This document shows, in pieces, positions 26,515 through 35,378 of a stretch of DNA of 64,000 nucleotides; position 1 is the first letter of the stretch, and the number at the start of each line of letters is the position of its first letter. A program made the translations under genes and the position numbers. The stretch is taken from assembly GCF_017743975.1 (NCBI RefSeq), contig NZ_JAGHRC010000004.1, positions 468,618-532,617 on the forward strand. Direction: 5' to 3'. The DNA comes from Ruegeria sp. R14_0. Lineage in GTDB: Bacteria; Pseudomonadota; Alphaproteobacteria; Rhodobacterales; Rhodobacteraceae. The notes beneath the pieces were generated by a model that did no database searches, had not been told where the DNA came from, and worked only from the letters and a program-made list of their open reading frames with translations.

Positions 26515-27585
26515 ATGCCTCGGACTATGACGGGTTTGATTTCGCTTTATGACAAACAGGTGGCCGAAGGCACCCTGACCAGAGACGACGCGCAAGAAGC
26601 CGTTCTTCCCCATTTCGAACGCATTCGGGCTGCTTTGGCGGAACCAGTAAAGCGTGGGTTCTTCCGGAAAGCGCCGCCGCCGCCGAGAGGATTGTATCTG
26701 TGGGGCGGCGTCGGGCGCGGGAAGTCTATGCTGATGGATATGTTCGTCGACTCGCTGACGGACATCCCGGCCCGCCGGGTGCATTTCCACGCCTTCATGC
26801 AGGAAATCCATGCAGGCATGCACAAGGCCCGGCAGGACGAGGTCGAAGATGCATTGGCCCCGGTTGCGGCCTCGGTCGTCAAATCCGTGCGAGTGCTGGC
26901 TTTTGACGAAATGCAGATCACCGATATCACCGATGCGATGATTGTTGGCCGCCTGTTCGATTTGCTGCACGAAGGGGGCGTCGTCGTTGTCACCACATCC
27001 AACCGGCATCCTGATGATCTGTACAAGGACGGGCTGAACCGTCAGTTGTTCCTGCCGTTTATTGCCCATATCAAAGAACAGCTTGAGGTGTGGGAGCTGA
27101 TCTCGCCCACAGACTATCGCCAGAACAGGCTGGAGGGCGCGCCGGTCTACTTCACACCAATCGGTCCCGAAGCCCGTGCAAGCATTCGCAGCGTTTGGCA
27201 CGATTTGGCCGGAGGGGCAGCAGACCCTCTGATCCTGCAGGTTAACGGGCGGGCGGTCGAACTGCCTGAGTTCCGAAACGGCGTAGCCCGAGCCAGTTTC
27301 TACGACTTATGCGGGCGGATGCTGGGCCCTGCGGATTACTTGGCTATCGCGGAAGAAGTCAAAGTTCTGGTGCTTGAGGATATCCCGCGCCTGTCGCGAA
27401 ACAACTTCAACGAAGCCAAGCGGTTCGTCACGCTGATCGACGCGCTGTATGAAGCAAAGGTTCGGTTGATCTGCTCGGCTGCCGCGGAACCTGAGATGCT
27501 ATATGTTGAAGGTGAAGGCACATTCGAGTTTGAACGCACGGCGTCGCGCCTGCGCGAGATGCAGGATCAGAGCTGGGGCAAATAG
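26515..27585 (+). CDS. zapE: Cell division ATPase ZapE (AFG1-like)
   Basis: This 356-aa AAA-type ATPase acts at the division ring and in membrane-protein quality control. After LISLYDKQVAEGTLTRDDAQ it has a loop FFRKAPPPPRGLYLWG leading to Walker A GGVGRGKSMLMD, FHAFMQEIHAGMH, Walker B VLAFDEMQITDITDAMI, VVTTSNRHPDDLYKDGLNR and the conserved YFTPIG. This order defines ZapE/AFG1. The exact start is unclear: ATG at 26479, 26515 or 26527 are in frame and none has a strong ribosome site; the family starts near residue LISLYD. It is alone on its strand and followed by a double hairpin. Confidence 0.92.
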   Translation: MPRTMTGLISLYDKQVAEGTLTRDDAQEAVLPHFERIRAALAEPVKRGFFRKAPPPPRGLYLWGGVGRGKSMLMDMFVDSLTDIPARRVHFHAFMQEIHAGMHKARQDEVEDALAPVAASVVKSVRVLAFDEMQITDITDAMIVGRLFDLLHEGGVVVVTTSNRHPDDLYKDGLNRQLFLPFIAHIKEQLEVWELISPTDYRQNRLEGAPVYFTPIGPEARASIRSVWHDLAGGAADPLILQVNGRAVELPEFRNGVARASFYDLCGRMLGPADYLAIAEEVKVLVLEDIPRLSRNNFNEAKRFVTLIDALYEAKVRLICSAAAEPEMLYVEGEGTFEFERTASRLREMQDQSWGK

Positions 27586-27616
27586 GGGGCTCTGCCCCCA
27601 TCGCGCTTTGCGCGAT
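27585..27616. repeat. Double-hairpin intergenic element after zapE
   Basis: Two adjacent perfect palindromes (GGGGGCTCTGCCCCC at 27585-27599 and ATCGCGCTTTGCGCGAT at 27600-27616) are followed by CCCCCGGGATATTT. I recognise this arrangement as a dispersed intergenic element of Rhodobacteraceae; it overlaps the zapE stop and may end transcription. Confidence 0.6.
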
Positions 27617-27664
27617 TCCCCCGGGATATTTCTAGCCAGATGAAGCTGCGCGGATACGCACTTG

Positions 27665-28939
27665 TCATCCGTTTTCACGTAGAATGTTGCCCGCCAAATA
27701 AAGCGAGCCGCAAATCAGGATGCGCGCCTGCGGATCTTTCGCCACGATGTTGTTGACCGCGTCGGCGACACTTTCTGCAGTGGTGGCTGACAGATCGACT
27801 TTAGAAGCCGCCGCAGCAGTGTCGTCGGCCCTGAGCGTGGCAGCCTCACCCGGGATCGACACTGCGGTCAGGCTTTGAGCTTGTTCTGCCAGCGGAGCCA
27901 GATACCCGGTCACATCCTTTGTGTTCAACATGCCACAGATCATATGGGTCGGACGCGCAGGCAGGGTCGCGAGAAGATCAGCCAGCGCCTGCCCCGCAGC
28001 GGCATTGTGACCACCATCCAACCAAAGCTCGGCCTTGGGTGCTAGTTGTACAAGTGGGCCGGTTTTCAGCCGCTGCATCCGGGCGGGCCATTCAGCCTTG
28101 GTCACTGCAGCTTCATAGGCGTCATCGCCAAGACTCAGGTGGCGCAGCACTGCAAGGGCGGTACCGGCGTTTTGAATCTGATGTGCACCCAGAAGGTTCG
28201 GCAAGGGCAGATCACGCAGACCGGTTTCGTCCTGGTAAATCAGGCGCCCGTTTTCCTCGGTGACGTGCCAATGCTGCCCATGCACCAGCAACGGCGCACC
28301 CAGACGCGCGGCCGTGTATTCGATAACTTCTAACGCTTCGTCGTGTTGCGGCCCTACGATGCATGGCACGCCGGGCTTGATGATCCCGGCTTTCTCTGCC
28401 GCGATTTTGCCCAATGTGTTCCCAAGGAACTGTTCGTGGTCGATGGATACCGGAGTGATGGCCGTGACCGCAGGTTCATGAATGACGTTGGTTGCATCCA
28501 AGCGGCCGCCCAGCCCGACCTCGAGCAAAGTGTAGTCCGCCTTTGACCGCGCAAAGGCCAGCAAAGCCGCGCAAGTCGTAATTTCGAAATAGGTGATGTT
28601 TTCGCCACCATTGGCGGCGTAGCATTCATCCAGGACCGCTGTCAGATCAGGTTCGGAAATCAGTTCACCGCCCAGGCGAATCCGTTCGTGAAACCGGGCG
28701 AGGTGGGGCGACGTGTAGGCATGCGCCGATAGGCCGGCCCCTTCGAGCCCCGCCCGGATCATCGCTTGGGTCGAGCCTTTGCCGTTGGTTCCCGCGATGT
28801 GGATCACGGGCGGTAGTTTCTGTTGCGGGTTATCCAGCGCTGCCAGCAAACGCCACACACGGTCCAAGGTCAGATCAATGATCTTGGGGTGCAGTGCCAT
28901 CATCCGTTCAAGAATGACGTCCGATGTCTGAGATGTCAT
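27665..28939 (-). CDS. folC: Bifunctional folylpolyglutamate/dihydrofolate synthase
   Basis: This 424-aa enzyme adds glutamate to dihydropteroate and to folates. Mur-ligase-type marks are visible: ATP loop [14 protein letters not shown] near residues 47-60, [54 protein letters not shown] [19 protein letters not shown] and AGIIKPGVP, then [13 protein letters not shown] in the C-terminal domain. Length is normal. Its start overlaps the accD stop (ATGA), an arrangement common in alphaproteobacteria, so both are made from one mRNA. Confidence 0.95.
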   Translation of the reverse strand: MTSQTSDVILERMMALHPKIIDLTLDRVWRLLAALDNPQQKLPPVIHIAGTNGKGSTQAMIRAGLEGAGLSAHAYTSPHLARFHERIRLGGELISEPDLTAVLDECYAANGGENITYFEITTCAALLAFARSKADYTLLEVGLGGRLDATNVIHEPAVTAITPVSIDHEQFLGNTLGKIAAEKAGIIKPGVPCIVGPQHDEALEVIEYTAARLGAPLLVHGQHWHVTEENGRLIYQDETGLRDLPLPNLLGAHQIQNAGTALAVLRHLSLGDDAYEAAVTKAEWPARMQRLKTGPLVQLAPKAELWLDGGHNAAAGQALADLLATLPARPTHMICGMLNTKDVTGYLAPLAEQAQSLTAVSIPGEAATLRADDTAAAASKVDLSATTAESVADAVNNIVAKDPQARILICGSLYLAGNILRENG

Positions 28940-29868
28940 TTTGCGTCCGCGTCTTCGGCAGGGGTTTCGGACTTGGCATCCTCGGGCTCGGGCGCTGGCA
29001 GATCACCCTTGATCGCTGGTGGCTGGTTCATCAGCATTCGTGTGATGGTGATCAATTCATCCCGCATCTCTGTGCGTTTGGTCACGCGATCCAACATGCC
29101 GTGATCCAGCAGGTATTCCGCGCGCTGGAACCCTTCGGGCAGTTTCTCACGGATCGTCTGCTCGATCACGCGCGGTCCGGCAAAACAGATCAACGCGTTC
29201 GGTTCAGAGATATGGACGTCACCCAGCATCGCGTACGACGCGGTCACACCTCCGGTCGTGGGGTGCGTGAGTACGACGATATAGGGGAGATTCGCCTCTT
29301 TCAGCATCTCAACCGCGACGGTGGTACGCGGCATTTGCATCAGGCTCAGAATACCTTCCTGCATCCGCGCGCCACCGGCGGCCGAAAACAGGATCAGAGG
29401 ACGCTTCAGCTTCACGGCCTCTTGCGCAGCGGCGATGATGGCGTTGCCCACATACATGCCCATGGACCCGCCCATGAACAAAAAATCCTGCGCGGCGGCC
29501 ACAATCGGGGTTCGGCCAATCTCGCCCGAGGCGACCAGCATCGCCTCTTTCTCGCCCGTCTTTTTCTGGGCCGCTTTCATCCGGTCGGGATATTTCTTCT
29601 GATCGCGGAACTGCAGCGGGTCGTCCTTGGGGGCAGGAACCTCGACCTCGGTAAAGATACCGCCATCGAACAGATGGCCAAAGCGTTCGCGCGGTGTGAT
29701 CGCCATATGGTGTCCGCATTGCGTGCAGACATTCTGGTTCTCGGCCAGTTCGCGGTGGAACAGCATCGTGCCGCATTCATCGCATTTGTGCCAAAGATTT
29801 TCGGGCACTTCTCGGCGCGAGAAGATCGAGTTGATCCGGGGGCGGACGTAGTTTGTGATCCAGTTCAT
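28936..29868 (-). CDS. accD: Acetyl-CoA carboxylase carboxyltransferase subunit beta
   Basis: This 310-aa subunit transfers CO2 from biotin to acetyl-CoA, the first step of fatty acid synthesis. A zinc ribbon (Cys29, Cys32, Cys48, Cys51) is followed by the crotonase-like carboxyltransferase core with [56 protein letters not shown] and [19 protein letters not shown]. The C-terminal 30 residues are acidic, rich in Pro and Glu, and variable in the family. AccA and the biotin subunits are not in the window. Coupled to folC by overlap. Confidence 0.97.
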   Translation of the reverse strand: MNWITNYVRPRINSIFSRREVPENLWHKCDECGTMLFHRELAENQNVCTQCGHHMAITPRERFGHLFDGGIFTEVEVPAPKDDPLQFRDQKKYPDRMKAAQKKTGEKEAMLVASGEIGRTPIVAAAQDFLFMGGSMGMYVGNAIIAAAQEAVKLKRPLILFSAAGGARMQEGILSLMQMPRTTVAVEMLKEANLPYIVVLTHPTTGGVTASYAMLGDVHISEPNALICFAGPRVIEQTIREKLPEGFQRAEYLLDHGMLDRVTKRTEMRDELITITRMLMNQPPAIKGDLPAPEPEDAKSETPAEDADAK

Positions 29869-29928
29869 GTCGGAACCTTGGCTTGTGCGGCGTTGACGTC
29901 AAATAAGACGCTACGGAAAGAAATGCAA

Positions 29929-30825
29929 TCAACGCCTGAGCGCAACCCTTGCCGTCAGCCAACTGACAAGCATCACTGCAAAATCCACATACAGCCACTG
30001 CCGCAGCATCCCTGTATCAGACATATCATATGGCAACAGATACAGGGCCAGACCGCTCAGGCTGTCGGGCAATGAGATAAACAGTAAGGCAACCATATTG
30101 TTAAACAGATGCAATGCGATAGCAGGGCCCAATGTCCCGGCCCGGGCGGTGAGATCCGCCGCCAGCAGGCCAAACAGGCCGGACCATACAGCGACCAGCA
30201 AGGCATTATCTCCAGCAGCACCCGGGGCATAATGACCGGCCGCAAACAGGATCGAAGGAATACCCAACCAAATGACTGGAGACCGGAATCGCGCCGCGAG
30301 AGTCTGCTGCATATACCCGCGAAACAGAACTTCTTCGGCGCTGACCTGAATCAACACCGCAAAAAGAGATACCGGCAGCAATAACAACCATGTCGACAGT
30401 GCGAGGTTCTGCGTCAGGGTCGCCCCCATGTCGTAGGGCGGCAGAATGGTTACAACGAAACCGATCACAAACAACGCCTTGAACACAGTCCAGAATTGAG
30501 ATGTTGCTTGACGCCAAGGACCACAAATGGAGTTCAGGGTACGCCCCTGCAAAGACCGGGCGGCAACCCACACCCCGAAAGTGACAAAAGCAAAACTGGC
30601 CAGCAGAACCAACATAGCGGTGGGTGAGGCTCCGGCCAGCAGGGACTGCGCCCACGCGACAGAACCCAGTGTCGACACCAGCCCGAACAGCACAAAGTTC
30701 AGGACGGTCACAACCACACCCACAAGGGCCAGCCCCACCAACAACCGCCACAGCTGTGGGCGGGCGCGAGCGGCGTCAACTAGACGCTGATGCGCCGAAT
30801 AGGCACCGGGCTGAGTGTCAAACAT
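29929..30825 (-). CDS. CPBP-family intramembrane metalloprotease
   Basis: This 298-aa integral membrane protein (about seven or eight helices) carries the CPBP (Abi/CAAX-like) motifs: EEVLFRGYMQQ with the catalytic Glu pair, FAAGHYAPG with the His, and LHLFNNMVALLF with the second His. Relatives cleave prenylated or membrane peptides or act in bacteriocin immunity. The start ATG at 30825 overlaps the end of the large ABC-like gene by 8 bp (ATGTTTGA), so the two are translationally coupled and likely act together. The substrate is unknown. Confidence 0.88.
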   Translation of the reverse strand: MFDTQPGAYSAHQRLVDAARARPQLWRLLVGLALVGVVVTVLNFVLFGLVSTLGSVAWAQSLLAGASPTAMLVLLASFAFVTFGVWVAARSLQGRTLNSICGPWRQATSQFWTVFKALFVIGFVVTILPPYDMGATLTQNLALSTWLLLLPVSLFAVLIQVSAEEVLFRGYMQQTLAARFRSPVIWLGIPSILFAAGHYAPGAAGDNALLVAVWSGLFGLLAADLTARAGTLGPAIALHLFNNMVALLFISLPDSLSGLALYLLPYDMSDTGMLRQWLYVDFAVMLVSWLTARVALRR

Positions 30826-33800
30826 TGTCGGGACGTTCCCTGGTGATTTGGTTGGCGTCCACGAAAAGCGATGTAGCGTTGGTCGCATTTGCTCTTTCCG
30901 CCAATGTCGACAGGTATCCGGCGACCGTTTGCAGCAATTGCAAAGCAACGCCCGCGTCGCTTTCTATGACCGCGCGCAATTCTTCCGCGCCTATCCGCAA
31001 GAACGAACAATTCTGAACCGCAACTAGGTCAAGCTGCCGTGGTTCGCCCGTAATCACCGACAGATCGCCAATCAGACGTCCGGGCTCAATCACAGAAATT
31101 GTCCGCGCTACACCACCTTCTTCGGTCCAGATCAGATCAGCCTCACCGGAAATGCAGAGATAAGCGGCGTCTGCCGCCTGCCCCCGCGAAAAGATGATCT
31201 GACCGGCGGCGGCCTCGTACCATTGGGCCGAAAACGCCAGAAGGCGCTGGTTTCGGCCATCAATCCCTGAAAACAGCTCGGTCGAAGAGATGATCTTGAG
31301 CTTGCGGCTAAGATCATCTGTTGCGCTGGTTTCGTCCTCAGGGCGGGTGCGCGAAACACCATCAATCCGGCCTTCTTTGATCTCAACGAAAAGATCATAG
31401 GCTTCGGGGTGGGCGAAATGATCCTCCATGAACAGCATGATCGAATCCGGCAGCAGCTCGCGCAGTTTCAGCCGGGTTCTCAACCGGCTTTCCGAGTCGT
31501 GACTGGCCAGTGCCTTGTCCAGAATCAGAACGTCGGGACGCTTGATCCCGGCGCGCGAAAAGGCTGCACGTTCCTGAAACACCGTTGGCAGATTGTTCCC
31601 GCCCAGACCCGATGGCAGGTCATAGATGATGGCCGCAGCGCGGCGGCGCAGGCCGGCGTCGTTCATGGCTTCGGCCACGACGTCTTCGATCTCATCTATA
31701 TGCGCACCGGCCATCAAGGATATTCGTCCGAACAACGCATTTTCCATGGCGGTCATACGACCGATATACGTCTCGGGCGTCACCGGAATGAACATACCGT
31801 CCAACGAAGCCCGCAACTGCTCTGCCTGACCGCTGCGAATTGCAAGGATCTTGTCTTTGTACTCATCCGGGAAGTCCGGCCCAATCTGTTCAGCGGTCAG
31901 CAGGAACGGAACAGTCAGCAACAAGGCCCGCTCACCCTCACTTAATTCACTATCCCCTTTGGCCTTGCGACGATCTTCAATATCCAGAAGACGGTGGAAC
32001 ATCTCTTTTGTCATACCCAGTCGCAAGAACAGCGGGTGATCGGTTCCATCCCGACCAAACGTCTTGTTCAACGTCTCAAGCACCGCGCTTGCGATACTCA
32101 TCGCGTCATCATCCAGATCATGGTGGCGCAGCATCCGCATGAAGCGACTGTCGCCTGCCAGAATATCAGGTGAGATGTCATGGGACGGCGCAGCATAAAG
32201 CAGGTTGCCCCCAAGCGGCACAGCCGGGTTGAAGCGGTTGGGGTCAAATCGATAGACGTATCTATCCAGTCCCTTTTCCTTAAGCCTCCTGGCAACAGTG
32301 TCGCGCAGTTTCACAATTTCACCGGCAAGAATGGGATGCTGTTCCGGGTCGAACTGAGATCGCAGCGTCCTACGGAACATGAATTCATCAATTCCCATTG
32401 CCTCGACCAGCTCGAACCACCAATCGCGGATGTCCTCGATGTCTTCGAGGCCTGCCAAACCGGGGTCGATCCATTCATCGGACAGGGAATCCGGCGGGTT
32501 TCCAGCGCGAACCGCTTCGATCTGCCAGCGACTTGGCACTTTCGTTGCGTCCGCTTCATGCTGTGGATGGGTCCGCAGAGGCATCAAGAGGTTGTCACCC
32601 AAGGTACCGTCAAACAGGTAGGGGCGCGAATAGGCATAGCCGATGCGTGCTGCGATCACGGTTTGATGTAGCTTTTGAATATCGTGACCCGCAATTGTGA
32701 CATCGCCCTGCACCGGCAGAATTTCCCGGGTCAGCAGTTGCGCCAGCGCACTACGCTCGGCCGCGCTGGAGGATTGGATGGCCACGCGCGCGCCTTTGGG
32801 AATGATCAGGTCAATGTCTTCGAGGATCGTTTTGCCGTCATCGTCACGCACCGTGACATTGTGCAGCTCAATATCTCCGGTCAGGTGTGGGATGGTTTCT
32901 GGTTCGCCCACAAAGAGCTCTTCCGGGATCATGTTGTCAGGCGCAAACCGCTCGGTCACGATTTCCCAACGCAGCGACATATCCTGAACCTGGTTGTAAT
33001 AGGTCAGCAGAGCCTTCCACGGACCGCTAAGATCCTTGTAGGCCCCGAGCGCCGCAACAAGCGCGCCCACAGTCACCTCACCTTTGATCGCCAGATAGCC
33101 ACCGACCGAAAAGAACAGGAACGGTGTCATCTGAGTAATCAGATTGTTGAGGAACTTCATGAAGAATTTCTTGTTGTAGATCTTGAACCGGATCTCAAAC
33201 AACGCCCCCAACCGATGGCTGAACTGCGCCAGCCGATAACGCCAGCCGCCATTGGTGCGTAAATCGCTGATCCCCGCCGCGCTTTCCCCGATTTCCGAGC
33301 TAAGTTGGCGGACCTCTTGAATACGCTCTTTGTTCAGCAAGTTGATCTGACGCTGAAGCTTTGGGATCAGCCAGGCCTGCAACGGGATCAGTGCGATACT
33401 GGCCAAGCCGAACCATACGCTCTGCATGAACAGAAAAGTGACGATCGTCATCATCTGACCAAACTGAAACACCGGTTGCGCTATCGCGTCGCCCATAAGG
33501 CCACCCATCGGTTCGGCCTCGGAAGTAATCATCGACACAAGCTCACCCTGACTGGTGGTGGCGAAATAGGATTTCGGGAACCGCATCGTTCGGTGGATCA
33601 GCGTAAACCGCAGTCGACGCAGCATCCGTTCGGCCAAAACACCCTTCATCGTGTTGATACGCATTTTCATCAACCCGCTGACGATAACGGTCGCGAGAAA
33701 GGCAAAGCACAGGATCAGCAGGTACTGAACCTGCGTAAAAGTCACACCCAATACCGTCACGGTGTCGCCGGGCGCACCGATCGCATCGTTGATGATCTGC

Positions 33801-33916
33801 TTTGGCAGCTCGAGCGAGGCGTAGAGGAACGGGAAAGACAACACCGTCAGACACAAAAGCACAAGCTGTTGCTTTTTTGAGTGTTTCCAGATGAATGCAA
33901 AAAGAGTGGGTTCCAT
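30818..33916 (-). CDS. ABC-exporter-like protein with degenerate, interrupted ATPase domain and cNMP-binding domain
   Basis: This is a 1032-aa protein. Residues 10-330 form an ABC type-1 membrane domain (FPKSYFATTSQGELVSMITS is typical). The nucleotide domain begins at about 345 (IELHNVTVRDDDGKTILEDI) but Walker A is replaced by AIQSSSAAERSALAQ near 378, without the Lys. The Q-loop reads GYAYSRPYLFDGT. A non-ABC insertion of about 265 residues (about 445-710) follows. The domain resumes with a broken signature (NNLPTVFQERAAFSRA) and Walker B LILDKALASHD, with Lys for the catalytic Glu. Residues about 880-990 are a cyclic-nucleotide-binding domain (GEADLIW, PGRLIGDLSVITGEPR). ATG 33916 is preferred to GTG 33946. 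ATP hydrolysis looks impossible; a regulatory or scaffold role is inference. Confidence 0.85.
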   Translation of the reverse strand: MEPTLFAFIWKHSKKQQLVLLCLTVLSFPFLYASLELPKQIINDAIGAPGDTVTVLGVTFTQVQYLLILCFAFLATVIVSGLMKMRINTMKGVLAERMLRRLRFTLIHRTMRFPKSYFATTSQGELVSMITSEAEPMGGLMGDAIAQPVFQFGQMMTIVTFLFMQSVWFGLASIALIPLQAWLIPKLQRQINLLNKERIQEVRQLSSEIGESAAGISDLRTNGGWRYRLAQFSHRLGALFEIRFKIYNKKFFMKFLNNLITQMTPFLFFSVGGYLAIKGEVTVGALVAALGAYKDLSGPWKALLTYYNQVQDMSLRWEIVTERFAPDNMIPEELFVGEPETIPHLTGDIELHNVTVRDDDGKTILEDIDLIIPKGARVAIQSSSAAERSALAQLLTREILPVQGDVTIAGHDIQKLHQTVIAARIGYAYSRPYLFDGTLGDNLLMPLRTHPQHEADATKVPSRWQIEAVRAGNPPDSLSDEWIDPGLAGLEDIEDIRDWWFELVEAMGIDEFMFRRTLRSQFDPEQHPILAGEIVKLRDTVARRLKEKGLDRYVYRFDPNRFNPAVPLGGNLLYAAPSHDISPDILAGDSRFMRMLRHHDLDDDAMSIASAVLETLNKTFGRDGTDHPLFLRLGMTKEMFHRLLDIEDRRKAKGDSELSEGERALLLTVPFLLTAEQIGPDFPDEYKDKILAIRSGQAEQLRASLDGMFIPVTPETYIGRMTAMENALFGRISLMAGAHIDEIEDVVAEAMNDAGLRRRAAAIIYDLPSGLGGNNLPTVFQERAAFSRAGIKRPDVLILDKALASHDSESRLRTRLKLRELLPDSIMLFMEDHFAHPEAYDLFVEIKEGRIDGVSRTRPEDETSATDDLSRKLKIISSTELFSGIDGRNQRLLAFSAQWYEAAAGQIIFSRGQAADAAYLCISGEADLIWTEEGGVARTISVIEPGRLIGDLSVITGEPRQLDLVAVQNCSFLRIGAEELRAVIESDAGVALQLLQTVAGYLSTLAERANATNATSLFVDANQITRERPDNV

Positions 33917-34158
33917 GCCCCGCCTTGCCTTAGAAAAATGATACACTGTCTTGTCGGATGATCCACAGCAATCAGGTGCCGGACGGTAAGCACAGTGCCG
34001 GTTGATTGCAAGAACGGCCGCCCGATTAGCAGCGCAGACTGGACCTGCCCAGTCACAAGCACGTTAACGGACGGGTCATTTTAGTCGGATTTCAAAATTT
34101 CGGTCTTATCCTCGCCACTGTCTTTGACTAAAGAAGGTCAAGTTCAAATGATGGGACC

Positions 34159-34920
34159 ATGGGCAGAATTCTTGAACGATACCTACACCGCAAGACATTT
34201 GCGCGTTGGCGGCGCGCCGTTCAGGATGCGGCCGAGGCACCTATCCCTCAATTGCGTCAGCAGCGCGACGAAGCGCGCAGGCTCCGAGCGCAATTGGACC
34301 GGCTTATTCAGGAATCCACCGAACGGCTGAGCTTGCCCCTGGTCGGCTCGCAACAGTTTCCCAAACCGTTGGGTACCGATTGGTGCTGGCGTCCGGATTT
34401 GTGGCGCGGACCTTTGGCGCGGCCGGGTATCGCCTCGGTTGCGCGCAAGGCATCGTTCGACCACCAGGTAACCATCTTCCACGATTGTCCTCTGTCCGAA
34501 ATCAGCGCGCGGCAGGCCCGCAACACCGATGACAGAGATCTGGCCGCATTTGGGCTGAACCTTGAGATATTTGGATTTTCGGGCTCGTTCCTGTCTCTGT
34601 CGCTGGACTTGCCGCCCGAGGCCGCCCAAGGTTTGACCCGACAGCACCTTATGCGGATCGATGCGCTGCTCGAGGCTGAACGCCCCCTCGAGATGACCGC
34701 GCGGCTGAACGTTCAACATGGTCCGAATACAGACTTTGTCGTGCGATCTCTGGATATTTCGGCCCCCTTAAATGCGCTGGATTTCGATCTCGCCAAACTG
34801 CCGTTGAACGAACGTCGCATCGACAAGATTTGGCTCGACCTGGTTTTGACCAACCCAGCAATGAACCGCATCACCCTGCGCGACCTGACTCTTTGCCGCC
34901 ACCACCGCGCCGATTTGTAA
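34159..34920 (+). CDS. DUF6478-type protein of Rhodobacteraceae
   Basis: This 253-aa soluble protein resembles the DUF6478 family that I know only from Rhodobacteraceae. It starts with a basic helical region (residues 1-55, LERYLHRKTFARWRRAVQDA), followed by GTDWCWRPDLWRGPLARPG, VTIFHDCPLSEISARQARNT, FGFSGSFLSLSLDLP, ARLNVQHGPNTDFVVRSLD and LNERRIDKIWLDLVL, predicted beta-rich. There is no signal peptide or membrane helix. The gene is followed 10 bp later by a small gene on the same strand. No function is known for the family, and none is proposed. Confidence 0.82.
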   Translation: MGRILERYLHRKTFARWRRAVQDAAEAPIPQLRQQRDEARRLRAQLDRLIQESTERLSLPLVGSQQFPKPLGTDWCWRPDLWRGPLARPGIASVARKASFDHQVTIFHDCPLSEISARQARNTDDRDLAAFGLNLEIFGFSGSFLSLSLDLPPEAAQGLTRQHLMRIDALLEAERPLEMTARLNVQHGPNTDFVVRSLDISAPLNALDFDLAKLPLNERRIDKIWLDLVLTNPAMNRITLRDLTLCRHHRADL

Positions 34921-34930
34921 GAGCATTGGC

Positions 34931-35290
34931 ATGACACATCCGACCCTGACCCCCACCCTGTTCAAAAACGGCATCTGGCGCGCCCACCTGCAAGCCGAAA
35001 CCGAACCTCAGATCGACGTTCTTTATCTGGGGCAGGCACTGGATGACGTGCGGGTAGAAAAGGCCGAAAATGGATGGGAGCTCAGCGTACATGTACCGCC
35101 TGCAGCGATCTCGGACGGAGTGCATTGCTTTGTGATCAAAGACTCACAGTCCTCAGAGAAGATCGGAGAGTTTACGATTATCGCAGGCACGCCAGCGGCC
35201 GAGGATCTGCGGGCTGAGGTCGCATTGCTGAGGGCGGAACTGGACATGTTGAAACGGTCCTTCCGTCGGTCCCAAGCTCCTTCGGACTGA
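34931..35290 (+). CDS. Conserved hypothetical protein with C-terminal coiled coil
   Basis: This 119-aa protein is not recognised. The first 85 residues look like a beta-sandwich (VDVLYLGQALDDVRVEKAEN-like strands, WELSVHVPPAAISDGVHCFV, IGEFTIIAG) and residues about 88-112 are a short leucine-heptad helix (LRAEVALLRAELDMLKRSF) that could drive oligomerisation. It lies 10 bp after the DUF6478 gene and is probably in the same operon, so a joint role is plausible. GAGC before the ATG is a weak ribosome site. Confidence 0.7.
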   Translation: MTHPTLTPTLFKNGIWRAHLQAETEPQIDVLYLGQALDDVRVEKAENGWELSVHVPPAAISDGVHCFVIKDSQSSEKIGEFTIIAGTPAAEDLRAEVALLRAELDMLKRSFRRSQAPSD

Positions 35291-35378
35291 CACAGGATGG
35301 GTCGCGCTGCGGCAGCCCCCTATCTTTAAATCGCATTCCGTGCATCATTAACGTATCCGCAGCAATCCGGGTGCATCC

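Noticed and set aside
28924..30075. 383-aa plus-strand frame opposite accD
   Set aside because: accD on the other strand is certain; the plus frame has no family features.
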